64,000 nucleotides of DNA. It comes from Eubacteriales bacterium. GTDB lineage: Bacteria; Bacillota; Clostridia; Acetivibrionales; JANLFN01. Positions 8,211 to 16,489 of this stretch are shown in pieces; positions within the stretch are counted from its first letter, which is position 1, and every line of letters starts with the position of its first letter. The notes beneath the pieces are model-generated. The model saw nothing but the letters and a program-made list of their open reading frames with translations. It was not told the origin of the DNA and did no database searches. A program made the translations under genes and the position numbers. Where the stretch lies: the NCBI GenBank assembly GCA_024655885.1, contig JANLFN010000011.1, positions 1-64,000 on the forward strand, in the 5' to 3' direction.

Positions 8211-9803
8211 TTACTGCCGGGCCTTTTCGATTTCAGACGTGCCCATAAAATCTGTTTCACCCAGGTATTCCAATATTTTAAATGAAAGATAAAGATGAAA
8301 AACCAATTCTTCATTATCTAAATCAACATCCATAATTTCCTTGACTTTGCTCAAACGGTAAGCTACCGTTCCCCTGTTGATATTTAATTTACTTGCCGTA
8401 TCAAGCTGGTTTTTACTGTTTTTCAGATAAGTATACAGAAACTGGGTATAACGGGTATTGTTTTTCCTGTCATAAGATATTAATTCAATGAGCGATTGAT
8501 GGCAGAAAGCTTTCACATCAGCCTGACGCGAACATAGGCTCATGATATGATAATGGACATAATCCTCATAGGAATATATTGTTTTGCCGGCATCCATGCG
8601 AAGACCCAGCTCAATGGCCATCAAAGCCTGCAAATAGTAATCCTGCAAATCCCTGATGTTGCTGAAGCTTCTGCTTATTCCGCCATAAAGATGGTTTTTT
8701 GACAAGAATTCATTAAGGGCTTCCATTTTTCTTAAGTTTATAATATGATCCTTATCGAAAGTGTAAATAATTACAATATAATTATTATGTATGACTGTCC
8801 TGCTGTCGCTGATCATTTCCTGAAACCTGTCGCGTAAATAGACAATCATGGTATTATCAAGTTCATCCTTTGGGATTTCTACAATGAAAACCGATTTTAA
8901 TTCCTTTAAATCTTTGTTTAATGCCTTCACCCTTTCATCAAAATCAAGCGTAATGCTCTTTTTACCATTTAATAAATCATGAATCACTGATTCGAAGGGA
9001 GTTCCTCTTGAATAATAGTAATAATTGCTTTTTTGCATTTCATGGGATACGATGTTGCAAAGGAGATAGATCAGGTCATAGTCTGATTCACTAAACCTTT
9101 TACTCATTTCTAAAACTGAAATATATGCAATTATTTGGTCATCCATATATATATTTGAGACTATAAAGGCTGGTAAGTTTGCCTCTTCTGCAAAATATAC
9201 CGGAACCCTGCTCTTGTGGACCTTTTCAAAGGCTCTATCATTCCTGTAATGTTCATAAAAAAAGGTATAATTGCTGTTGAACATATCAACAACCCGGGCC
9301 ACTTTCTGATAATCAATGTTATCTCCAGGACCCCATGTAATTTGCCTGAATCCGATATCATCAAGGGAAATGGGATTATCAAGAATCTGGCTTGCCTTAT
9401 AAATAATGTTCTGTAGACCTTTGCCCTCATAAAGAAGATCAAGCAGCTTTTCTGATTTCTCCGTAAATTTTCTCTTTTCGGCCAAAATATCATAGATTAA
9501 CTTGAATATTTTACTGAGATCCGAATCTTTTTTTATAAGCAGCAGGTTCATGCCTGCAGTCTCAACTAAATTTTCTGACAGAATGCAGTCTCCGATAATA
9601 AGAACATTTGAAACGGTTTTATCCTGAATGAGTTCAGGGAAATAGGAAGCCCTGGCAATATATAAGACATTATCACCTGACTTTTGAGGCCTTCCATCAT
9701 AGAATTTTACTTTATCGATTTCCCTAGTTTTATGGTTTCCAATAAAGCATTTAGGATGATAATCCTTAAGCTGGTTTTGAATCCGGAATATATCAACTCT
9801 CAT
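8211..9803 (-). CDS. PucR/CdaR-type transcriptional regulator
   Basis: 530 residues. The C-terminal 60 residues form the HTH_30 (PucR C-terminal) helix-turn-helix: TASKLNINRGTVAYRLSKVK near residue 470. The centre resembles a GAF-like sensor followed by a CdaR-type degenerate GGDEF-like domain, as usual for this family. It is a cytoplasmic ligand-responsive regulator. GAGAGGATAA precedes the ATG. It lies 36 bases downstream of a 527-residue paralogue and is probably co-transcribed with it. The pair is convergent with the methyltransferase operon, and a third paralogue is divergent from the second methyltransferase locus, so all three probably sense methylated substrates. The effector is unknown. 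Confidence 0.85.
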   Translation of the reverse strand: MRVDIFRIQNQLKDYHPKCFIGNHKTREIDKVKFYDGRPQKSGDNVLYIARASYFPELIQDKTVSNVLIIGDCILSENLVETAGMNLLLIKKDSDLSKIFKLIYDILAEKRKFTEKSEKLLDLLYEGKGLQNIIYKASQILDNPISLDDIGFRQITWGPGDNIDYQKVARVVDMFNSNYTFFYEHYRNDRAFEKVHKSRVPVYFAEEANLPAFIVSNIYMDDQIIAYISVLEMSKRFSESDYDLIYLLCNIVSHEMQKSNYYYYSRGTPFESVIHDLLNGKKSITLDFDERVKALNKDLKELKSVFIVEIPKDELDNTMIVYLRDRFQEMISDSRTVIHNNYIVIIYTFDKDHIINLRKMEALNEFLSKNHLYGGISRSFSNIRDLQDYYLQALMAIELGLRMDAGKTIYSYEDYVHYHIMSLCSRQADVKAFCHQSLIELISYDRKNNTRYTQFLYTYLKNSKNQLDTASKLNINRGTVAYRLSKVKEIMDVDLDNEELVFHLYLSFKILEYLGETDFMGTSEIEKARQ

Positions 9804-9839
9804 TTATCCTCTCCCATAAACTTGAAATTTTCTATATTT

Positions 9840-11423
9840 TTATAAATTAGAATTGCCTGTTTCTTTGCAATCAACAGTGAAATTCAATTCATTCAGATAT
9901 TCAAGCATCTTGAATGAAAGAAACAACTGAAAGTTAAAATCTTCATCATTCAACTCAGAATTTATGATTCCTTTTATTTTGTTTAACCTGTATATCAACG
10001 TGCTGGGATAAATATGGAGCTCTTCCGAGGTTCCCTTGTGATTTCCTTTATGCTTGAGAAATACGTAGAGACTGTATGTATAGCTTGTGTTGTTTTTACG
10101 GTCATACTCAATTAATTCCAATAAAGCTGGATTACATAGCTTTTTAAGGTTTTCCTGATTAGAACACACATCCACCATATGGTAAACTGCATAATCCTCA
10201 TAAAAGAAAACTACTTTATCTCTGCCCAGATATGAGCCTAATTCAATAGCTTTTAAAGCCTGCCGGTAGTATACAGCAATATCCTTAAGCTCATTAAATC
10301 TACGACTGAATCCACCACAGATTGAATTGCTTTTGAGAAAAGCTTTAAGACTGGCCAAATTCTGTTCACTCATAGGTCTTTTATCATTAGAGTCAACGAT
10401 TACAACAATATGGTTATTATAGATGATTGATCTGTTAAAATTAAACATATTCTGCAGTGCATCTTTTATTTCCATATTATGGTTATCATAAAAATCAGTG
10501 GTAATTGCAAGCAGGAAGAGGTTTCTCTTTAAATCCCAGTTACAGGCCTTAACTCTTTCTTCTATCAGAAGGGGGGTCTTGATCCTTCCTTCCAATAAGT
10601 CCAGAATCAGGTATTCATACAGAAAGCCTTTTGCATTTTTATTGAATTTGTCCTTTTGCATTTCCAGTGATATTACTTTACATAACAGTGAAACAACTTC
10701 ATAGTCTATTGCTTTGAAAGGACGTTCAATCTCTGTGACTGTAAGCCGTGCAATTTGTTTGTTTTCTATAACTACATTTGAAACAATGGAAGCATATTCA
10801 TCCGTATCTTTTATATAGACGGCTGAATTGCCAGTGAAGGCCTTATCAGGTTTTTTTTGAGATGCATATTTTCTGAAGATTGACCTGGAAGTATCGAAGT
10901 AGTAGTCTTTTAGTATCAGGTTGCTGCGGGAACCATCGGGACGGTTTTTCATAGCATAGGCAATAAGCTTTGAATCGGCGTCTTCCAGTCTAATAGGGTT
11001 TCCCAACATTTCATAACCTGCATCAAGGATTTTCTGAAGCCCTTTACCCTCAAAAACGAGTTTATGAAGCTTCTCGGAATTCTTTACAAGCTGTTTATGT
11101 CCCTCCAAAAGGGTGCGGATTTCTTCGTATATCAGGTCAATATCAACATCTTTTTTTAAAATTAAAATATTTCCATTTAGTTTTTTTAAGTATTCTACCT
11201 GTAAGGCATTATCCATTACACAAAGTATATTGACATAAGAACCTACATTAAGGAGATGAAAGCTTGATGATTTTATAATATATAGAATATCGGGATCAAA
11301 ATAGGATTGATTTTCTTCATATAGTTCAACATCGTATATAGAAATAGCTTCGGGTTGGTTGATAAATATTTCCGGATTATATCGCTTTAATTTATCGGAA
11401 AGGACAGAGATCGTTATCCCCAT
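9840..11423 (-). CDS. PucR/CdaR-type transcriptional regulator
   Basis: 527 residues with the same architecture as the downstream gene: N-terminal region with the paralogous block EGKGLQKILDAGYEMLGNPI (residues near 128-150), a middle sensor region and a C-terminal HTH_30 (TSEELHIYPSTLIYRLNKIK). GGAGGT lies seven bases before the ATG, and the gene is first of a two-gene unit. Its promoter should lie in the A+T-rich stretch 11440-11640, but I could not fix boxes there. The HTH is less canonical than in the two paralogues (YPSTLIYR rather than HRNTMVYR). Confidence 0.85.
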   Translation of the reverse strand: MGITISVLSDKLKRYNPEIFINQPEAISIYDVELYEENQSYFDPDILYIIKSSSFHLLNVGSYVNILCVMDNALQVEYLKKLNGNILILKKDVDIDLIYEEIRTLLEGHKQLVKNSEKLHKLVFEGKGLQKILDAGYEMLGNPIRLEDADSKLIAYAMKNRPDGSRSNLILKDYYFDTSRSIFRKYASQKKPDKAFTGNSAVYIKDTDEYASIVSNVVIENKQIARLTVTEIERPFKAIDYEVVSLLCKVISLEMQKDKFNKNAKGFLYEYLILDLLEGRIKTPLLIEERVKACNWDLKRNLFLLAITTDFYDNHNMEIKDALQNMFNFNRSIIYNNHIVVIVDSNDKRPMSEQNLASLKAFLKSNSICGGFSRRFNELKDIAVYYRQALKAIELGSYLGRDKVVFFYEDYAVYHMVDVCSNQENLKKLCNPALLELIEYDRKNNTSYTYSLYVFLKHKGNHKGTSEELHIYPSTLIYRLNKIKGIINSELNDEDFNFQLFLSFKMLEYLNELNFTVDCKETGNSNL

Positions 11424-11670
11424 TTAAAACACCTCCACAATTGAATATTATGGAAATAGAAATACTAAGCATCATTTATTTGTTAAGGTTCAAATGATAC
11501 CAATTTCATCTGGGAATATTTTGATATTTCTTTATGCCAAAAAATTATTGTGAGTATGCCTTGACGAAAGTAAAATACTGGAATCCGACAACACTTAAAT
11601 AAAGCGTTTTTTCAAGAAAATTATATCACAAATAAATTATATCATAAATATTGAAATTAATTTTAATAAT

Positions 11671-11719
11671 AAGAGGAGTGTTCCGGAAGTGTTCTGATTC
11701 CGCAGCATTCCTCTTTTTT
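11671..11719 (+). terminator. rho-independent terminator with no plus-strand gene before it
   Basis: AAGAGGAGTG (11671-11680) pairs with CATTCCTCTT (11706-11715) with one G-T pair, then a run of Ts. The nearest upstream plus-strand gene is 3.5 kb away, so it may end a small RNA or an attenuated leader in 11424-11670. No protein-coding gene is visible in that stretch. Confidence 0.65.
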
Positions 11720-11822
11720 ATATTCTTCCGCATGGCGTTTAATACAACCAGTTCAAGGTTCACGTTTGGAAAAAATTCAGGTAACCGGAGCATTTCCAGC
11801 GATTTCATGCAGCATCAAATAT

Positions 11823-11834
11823 TTAGGAACCTAA
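11823..11834. promoter_or_regulatory. upstream palindromic operator of the marR gene
   Basis: TTAGGAACCTAA is an imperfect palindrome just upstream of the -35 box, followed by AATAAAT. The same core recurs at 11881. MarR proteins bind such palindromes as dimers, so autoregulation is the simplest explanation. Confidence 0.75.
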
Positions 11835-11842
11835 ATAAATTG

Positions 11843-11871
11843 TTGACATTGGGGTGCAAGGGCGGTACAAT
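11843..11871 (+). promoter_or_regulatory. sigma-A promoter of the marR-fur unit
   Basis: TTGACA (11843-11848) and TACAAT (11866-11871) are separated by 17 bases. The promoter is flanked on both sides by copies of a TTAGG-N2-CCTAA palindrome. Confidence 0.85.
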
Positions 11872-11880
11872 TAAATTAAG

Positions 11881-11892
11881 TTAGGTACCTAA
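11881..11892. promoter_or_regulatory. downstream palindromic operator of the marR gene
   Basis: TTAGGTACCTAA is a perfect 12-base palindrome at the expected transcription start, followed by AATAAAA. Its centre is 58 bases from that of the copy at 11823, so the two could be bridged or bound cooperatively to shut the promoter. Confidence 0.8.
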
Positions 11893-11937
11893 ATAAAAAT
11901 TAAAATTGAAATAACCAGATTCAGGAGGGATTCTTCT

Positions 11938-12528
11938 ATGTCAACAGCAGATCCAAACAATCTGTACCACGCCTTAGTCAGGCTGTACCGGCAGATGTTC
12001 CGCCTGGTGCACCTTGAAATGCATGGAAAATATGAGCTTTACCGCGGACAGGCAAATTTGCTTCTTTTAATTTTAAAGAATAATGGAGCCAGCCAGGGAG
12101 ATCTGGCGGAACAGCTGGACGTCCGCCCCTCTTCTATGACCGAGATGGTTGCAAAAATGGAACGGGCCGGCCTGGTTACGCGCAAGCAGGATGAAAAAGA
12201 CCAGCGTGTAATGCGTATTTATCTGACCGAGGATGGAAGGAAAGCTGCCGAGTCGTTAGCCGGCACCACCGATGAGTTTTTAGGCTCCATTTTCAATTCT
12301 CTGACAGATGAAGAAAAGGAGCAAATGCTTGTAATCACTGAAAAGTTATGTGCAAGTATGGAGGCAATGAATGTGTCTAAAGGTGAGGATATGTTTCATG
12401 GGGACACCGGATTTCATCATGGCTGTCACCATAGGCATCACGGCTCAGGCGATGGGCATTGGCCTCATGGATACGGACATCATCCCATGCACCATATGCC
12501 GTATAACCACTGGTGCCGTTGCAGGTGA
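11938..12528 (+). CDS. MarR-family regulator with His-rich C-terminal tail
   Basis: 196 residues. Residues 1-150 are a standard MarR winged helix (GDLAEQLDVRPSSMTEMVAKM, then the wing VTRKQDEKDQRVMRIYLTEDG). Residues 152-196 form an unusual tail with 14 His and 3 Cys in 45 residues, ending H-W-C-R-C-R. Ordinary MarR proteins are about 140-150 residues and lack this. The tail looks like a metal-binding or metal-storage segment (Ni, Zn, Cu or Co). AGGAGGGA precedes the ATG. The two palindromes around the promoter point to autorepression. The downstream Fur-family gene overlaps its stop codon, reinforcing the idea of a metal-linked regulatory pair. Confidence 0.9.
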   Translation: MSTADPNNLYHALVRLYRQMFRLVHLEMHGKYELYRGQANLLLLILKNNGASQGDLAEQLDVRPSSMTEMVAKMERAGLVTRKQDEKDQRVMRIYLTEDGRKAAESLAGTTDEFLGSIFNSLTDEEKEQMLVITEKLCASMEAMNVSKGEDMFHGDTGFHHGCHHRHHGSGDGHWPHGYGHHPMHHMPYNHWCRCR

Positions 12529-12975
12529 TCGGCATAGCACAGAGTACCGAAACGAATTTTTGGGAATTGATGAAAGAAAAGGGTTTTAAATTTACAGAGC
12601 AAAGGCAGACCATATTGGACATAATGGCGGAAAATTCGGGCAAGCATTTAAGTGCCGAAGAGATATACGGACTCGTAAAAGAAAAGAACGGCAGAATAGG
12701 ACTTGCGACGGTCTATAGGACGCTTCTGCTCATGGAAAGACTGGGCATTGTGGCCAAGTTGAACAAAAAAGGATGAATTGGGTAAATATGAGCTGAATAT
12801 GGACAGCAAAGGCTGCAGGCATCTCCATCTTTTTTGTGCGAAATGCGGCAAGATCATAGAGATCGAGGAAGATTTCCTTGTGGGTGATTTTCCCACAAAA
12901 ATTCTTGGAAAATATAATTTTGAAGTGCAGGATATCAATCCCTATGGAAGCTGCAGGGAATGCTCAAAAATATAA
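12525..12975 (+). pseudogene. Fur-family metalloregulator interrupted by a frameshift
   Basis: A Fur/PerR/Zur-like protein split into two frames. The first part (from GTG at 12525, overlapping the marR stop) carries the winged helix: FTEQRQTILDIMAENSGKHL and GLATVYRTLLLMERLGIV. At A6-G2 (12765-12772) the frame runs into TGA. Shifting by one base restores DELGKYELNMD, H-L-H-L-F and two CxxC motifs (CAKCGK, CRECSK) of the dimerisation and zinc domain through 12975. Both halves are well conserved, so this is a very recent mutation, a sequencing error, or a site of polymerase slippage on the A-run. It is translationally coupled to marR by overlap. Confidence 0.8.
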
Positions 12976-13010
12976 TCGGATACGGCTGCCTTTGCCACAT
13001 CTCCAGGAAG

Positions 13011-13057
13011 CCCCCCATTGAGGCCATGGGTGAGCCCAAAAACAGCACAATGGGGGG
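13011..13057. terminator. hairpin between the fur-like gene and argB
   Basis: CCCCCCATTG (13011-13020) is perfectly complementary to CAATGGGGGG (13048-13057), with GGG/CCC pairing possible inside the loop. It sits between convergent genes; the T-tract is weak. Confidence 0.65.
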
Positions 13058-13145
13058 TTCATCCTATGGATAATTGAAGGTTGTAAATAATAGAAATAGC
13101 CTTTGCACTCTGGTGAAAAAGCTATATCAGTACGGCCCATGCCCG

Positions 13146-14072
13146 TTATAATTTCTCATTGCTGTGGTACAGGATTTTTTCCTTCATGATCATTGTTCCA
13201 ATCCCCTTATAGGTGAATATCTCCAGGAGGATGCAGTGGGGGATTCTCCCGTCGATGATGTGGGTCCTTCCCACACCCCTGTTCAGCGCTTCCACGCATC
13301 CCAGCACTTTGGGGATCATGCCGCCGCTGATAATGTTCTGGTCAATCAGGTCGTAGACCTGCTGGACTGTCAGGGCGTGCAGAATGTCGGGGCTGTCCTT
13401 GGACATCTTGACCCCCTCCACGTCCGTCAGCAGCATGAGCTTCTCGGCCTTCAAAGCGGCAGCGATTTCCCCCGCCACCGTGTCGGCATTGATGTTGTAA
13501 CTCTGGCCGTCCGGGCCCACCCCGATGGGGGCCACTACGGGGATGTACTCATCCCTGGCGATGAGGTCCAGCACCTTGGAATTGATGCGGGTTATCTTTC
13601 CCACGTAGCCCAGGTCCGCTTCTTTCCCGTCCACATTGGTTTTTAACTGCTCGCATTCAATGAGGCTGCCGTCAATTCCGCACAATCCGATGGCCTTGCC
13701 TCCTTTCTGGTTCAGCAGGGACACGATTTCCTTGTTTGTTTTGCCCACCAGCACCATTTGGGCCACTTCCATGGTGGCTGTGTCGGTTACCCTGAGGCCG
13801 TTGACAAACTCGCTTTTGATATTCAGCTTCTCCAGGGTTTTATTGATATCCGGTCCGCCCCCGTGAACCACTATAGGGTTCATGCCTATGTATTTCAGCA
13901 GGGTGATGTCCTCCATGACCGAATTTTTTAATTCCTCGCTGACCATGGCATTTCCGCCGTATTTTATGACCACCGTTTTGCCGTACAGCTTTTGTATATA
14001 GGGCAGGGCTTCTATGAGAATTTCCGCCTTTTTTATGATGTCTATGACGCTGCCGTTTGTATTGGTGTCCAT
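13146..14072 (-). CDS. argB: acetylglutamate kinase
   Basis: 308 residues of the amino-acid kinase family. It phosphorylates N-acetylglutamate with ATP, the second step of arginine synthesis, in the cytoplasm. Signatures: VIKYGGNAM (lysine of the phosphate site, residues near 34-42), [31 protein letters not shown] and [14 protein letters not shown] lies eight bases before the ATG. It is downstream of argC on the same strand; the 186-base gap holds a CTGAG-rich repeat. The C-terminus is about ten residues longer than in many homologues. Expression should follow the ArgR-type box in front of argC. Confidence 0.95.
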   Translation of the reverse strand: MDTNTNGSVIDIIKKAEILIEALPYIQKLYGKTVVIKYGGNAMVSEELKNSVMEDITLLKYIGMNPIVVHGGGPDINKTLEKLNIKSEFVNGLRVTDTATMEVAQMVLVGKTNKEIVSLLNQKGGKAIGLCGIDGSLIECEQLKTNVDGKEADLGYVGKITRINSKVLDLIARDEYIPVVAPIGVGPDGQSYNINADTVAGEIAAALKAEKLMLLTDVEGVKMSKDSPDILHALTVQQVYDLIDQNIISGGMIPKVLGCVEALNRGVGRTHIIDGRIPHCILLEIFTYKGIGTMIMKEKILYHSNEKL

Positions 14073-14112
14073 GTTTTAGCACCTCACATCCGAAATTTGT
14101 ATACTGAAATAT

Positions 14113-14252
14113 TCACTTCATGAACGCTGAGCTTTCTGCTTCGCAAAGGCTGAAACTTTGCTGCGCAAAAGCTGAGTTTCTGGCCCTGCCAGGCTGAGCC
14201 TGTTTACTGCGCAACTGGTTTTCCCTCAGCCCCTCAGCCCTCAGCCTTTTCC
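14113..14252 (-). repeat. CTGAG-rich interspersed repeat, copy 1
   Basis: Read on the minus strand, this argC-argB spacer closely matches 37771-37905: both share GCTGAGGGAAAACCAGTT, then AGGCTCAGCCTGGCAG-GCCAGAAACTCAG and GCAAAG blocks in the same order. It is non-coding and located between two co-oriented genes in both places. Confidence 0.8.
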
Positions 14253-14258
14253 GCCGCC

Positions 14259-15299
14259 TTACAGGTACAGCCCCGGAGCGCCCAGGCCGGTCTCCTCCGG
14301 CAGTCCGCACATGATGTTCAAGTCCTGCACGGCCTGCCCCGCCGCGCCTTTCCCCAGGTTGTCCAGGGCTGAGAGCACCACCACCCGGTTCAGCCTCTTG
14401 TCCACCACAAGGCCTATGTCAATGAAATTGGACCCGGCTACATGTTTCGTTTCAGGCAGCCTGCCTTCGCCCAGTATTCTGACAAAGAATTCACCCCTGT
14501 AATATTCCCTGTACAAGTGGATCAACTCGGCGGTGGACTTTTGGGTTTTCAAATTTGCATATATGGTGGCCAGCATCCCTCTTTTCATGGGGGCAAGATG
14601 GGGAGTGAAGGAAATCATGACCTCCTCGCCGGCCAAAAGGCTCATCTCCTGTTCTATCTCGGAGGTATGCCTGTGGACTGCCACCTTGTATGCCTTAAAG
14701 TTCTCGCTGCACTCGCAAAACTGGTATGCAAGCTCGGTGTTTCTCCCTGCGCCCGTCACCCCCGAAGCCGCATCCACAATAATGTTTTTTGTATCAACCA
14801 GTCTGTTTGCCAGCAGGGGGGCAATGCCCAGGAGGGTGCATGTGGGATAGCATCCCGGATTCCCCACGATTTGGGCGTCTTTTATCCTTTCGCGGTATAT
14901 CTCGGGGAGGCCATATACGGCCATATCCAGCAAGTGGGGCATTTCGTGCCTTATTCCATACCATTTTTCATATACCTCGACGGATTTATACCTGAAATCC
15001 CCGCTGTGGTCAATGACCCTTTTGCCCTTTTCAATGAGCCTGGGGATCACTTCCTTTGAAACCCCGTGGGGCAGGGCTGTTACAAATATGTCCGCGCTGC
15101 CGGCGATTTTGTCTATATCAAGGCTTTCACACTCCATATCGAAAACGTTCTTCAGATGCGGATAAATATCGGAAATTTTCTGTCCTGCAAAGCTCTGGGA
15201 AACAACGGAAGTTATATGAATACCGGGGTGGCCTGCAAGAAGCCTTACAATTTCAATGCCCACATACCCGGTAGCGCCGATTACTCCAACATTAACCAT
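14259..15299 (-). CDS. argC: N-acetyl-gamma-glutamyl-phosphate reductase
   Basis: 346 residues. It reduces N-acetylglutamyl phosphate to the semialdehyde with NADPH, third step of arginine synthesis. The N-terminal Rossmann motif is VGVIGATGYVGIEIVRLL; the catalytic cysteine lies in VGNPGCYPTC (near residue 148) and the conserved VHRHTSEIEQEM follows. The ATG at 15299 is chosen over a longer frame because AGGAGGTAATAAGG immediately precedes it. It leads the argC-argB unit, is driven by a promoter at 15344-15372, and is probably repressed by an ArgR/AhrC protein through the box at 15356. No argJ or argD follows here, so the pathway is split on the chromosome. Confidence 0.95.
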   Translation of the reverse strand: MVNVGVIGATGYVGIEIVRLLAGHPGIHITSVVSQSFAGQKISDIYPHLKNVFDMECESLDIDKIAGSADIFVTALPHGVSKEVIPRLIEKGKRVIDHSGDFRYKSVEVYEKWYGIRHEMPHLLDMAVYGLPEIYRERIKDAQIVGNPGCYPTCTLLGIAPLLANRLVDTKNIIVDAASGVTGAGRNTELAYQFCECSENFKAYKVAVHRHTSEIEQEMSLLAGEEVMISFTPHLAPMKRGMLATIYANLKTQKSTAELIHLYREYYRGEFFVRILGEGRLPETKHVAGSNFIDIGLVVDKRLNRVVVLSALDNLGKGAAGQAVQDLNIMCGLPEETGLGAPGLYL

Positions 15300-15343
15300 C
15301 CTTATTACCTCCTGGCGTCGTAAAAGATACATCCGATTACATA

Positions 15344-15372
15344 ATTATACATATACATGCATAAAAATGCAA
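15344..15372 (-). promoter_or_regulatory. sigma-A promoter of argC-argB
   Basis: On the minus strand TTGCAT (15372-15367) and TATAAT (15349-15344) are 17 bases apart, about 45 bases before the argC start codon. Confidence 0.85.
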
Positions 15373-15373
15373 C
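15356..15373. promoter_or_regulatory. ARG box (ArgR/AhrC operator)
   Basis: CATGCATAAAAATGCAAC matches the Bacillus AhrC consensus (CATGAATAAAAATKCAAK) at nearly every position, with the palindrome TGCAT-AAAA-ATGCA at 15358-15371. It overlaps the -35 box, the usual placement for arginine repression. Confidence 0.8.
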
Positions 15374-15492
15374 AGAAAAAGATAGATTTTATTTTCCGTT
15401 TTTTTGCCCGGACATGGGTGAGGGCCGCTTTATCCAAAGGGGAAAAGTCGGGTAATAAATTATTATCAATTAAAATGGGGGATTAAGAAGGA

Positions 15493-15521
15493 TTTACATA
15501 TTCAATGTAGAAATATAAAAT
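15493..15521 (+). promoter_or_regulatory. likely sigma-A promoter of the ftsE operon
   Basis: TTTACA (15493-15498) and TAAAAT (15516-15521) are 17 bases apart. The leader to the ftsE GTG would be about 255 bases and holds no recognisable gene; it is G+C-rich with CCTCAGC and TTCTCAGC blocks near 15670-15730. Confidence 0.6.
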
Positions 15522-15781
15522 AAAATTGGAATTGTAAGGCCGTTAAGGAAACATTTTTATACAAGGTTTCGTCGAATAATGAAGCGCGTTTTGGGACGCA
15601 CGCCGGAAAGCCGGGTAAGGCGGCTGCTTTGCCGAGGATGGGGAGAGGAAGGTTGAATGCGCATTATTTCGCCTCAGCTTTTCGGTTCTCAGCTGAATTA
15701 CCATCGCGGCCTTTCTTCCTCAGCAACAGAATGCGCAGCCTGCCGTGCATTCTGCGAATACCGCACATGGGGAGTGTTTGC

Positions 15782-16489
15782 GTGATTGAATTTAGAGGGG
15801 TCACAAAAAAATATCCGAATGGAACTGTCGCATTGAAAAATATAAATTTGAAGGTCATGAAGGGAGAGTTTGCCTTTATTATCGGTTCAAGCGGCTCAGG
15901 GAAGTCCACCTTGATTAAGCTGATACTGAAGGAAGAGGATGCAACGGAGGGAGAGATTCATGTCAACGGATACTCTGTCTCCACGATGGGGAGGAAGCAG
16001 GTGCCTTATCTGAGAAGGAGCCTGGGGGTTGTATTCCAGGATTTCCGGCTGCTGCCCAACAAAACGGTCTATGAAAATGTGGCTTTCGGGATGCAGATCA
16101 CCGAAGCGCTGCCCAGGGAAATTAGGAGACAGGTCCCTATGGTCCTGGGCCTGGTGGGCCTCAGCAAGAAGGCCAATGTTTATCCGAGCCAGCTTTCGGG
16201 GGGAGAGCAGCAAAGGGTTGCCCTTGCCAGGGCCCTAATAAACAAACCTGCTTTGCTGGTGGCGGATGAGCCCACCGGCAATCTGGACCCGGAAACTTCA
16301 TGGGAAATCATGAAACTTCTTACCGAAATAAACCACAGGGGCACCACCGTCCTTGTGGCTACACATGAAAAAACCATAGTAGATGCCATGAAAAAACGTG
16401 TCATTGCACTGGACAGGGGAGTCATGGTGAGGGACGAGCAGAAAGGAATTTACGAGGATGAAAGTAAGGACGGTCAGGTACATTATTAA
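15782..16489 (+). CDS. ftsE: cell-division ABC ATPase FtsE
   Basis: 235 residues from the GTG at 15782, chosen because GGGGAG lies seven bases upstream and the protein then begins MIEFRGVTKKYPNG like other FtsE. Walker A is IGSSGSGKSTLIKLI, the signature is LSGGEQQRVALARAL and Walker B is LLVADEPTGNLDP. FtsE powers FtsX in the membrane to control murein hydrolases at the septum or, in Gram-positives, along the side wall. The 3' end overlaps ftsX by 32 bases, and a coiled-coil M23 peptidase follows, the natural partner. The C-terminus is a little longer than usual (YEDESKDGQVHY). Confidence 0.95.
   Translation: MIEFRGVTKKYPNGTVALKNINLKVMKGEFAFIIGSSGSGKSTLIKLILKEEDATEGEIHVNGYSVSTMGRKQVPYLRRSLGVVFQDFRLLPNKTVYENVAFGMQITEALPREIRRQVPMVLGLVGLSKKANVYPSQLSGGEQQRVALARALINKPALLVADEPTGNLDPETSWEIMKLLTEINHRGTTVLVATHEKTIVDAMKKRVIALDRGVMVRDEQKGIYEDESKDGQVHY

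Noticed and set aside
11626-11808. 60-codon minus-strand frame between the PucR and marR genes
   Set aside because: No ribosome site, no recognisable motif, and it crosses a plus-strand terminator hairpin; could not be supported as a gene.
12760-12780. Programmed -1 frameshift at A-AAA-AAG in the Fur-like gene
   Set aside because: Continuing the protein needs a +1 (or -2) shift; a -1 slip leads quickly to a stop. A mutation, sequencing error or transcriptional slippage is more likely.
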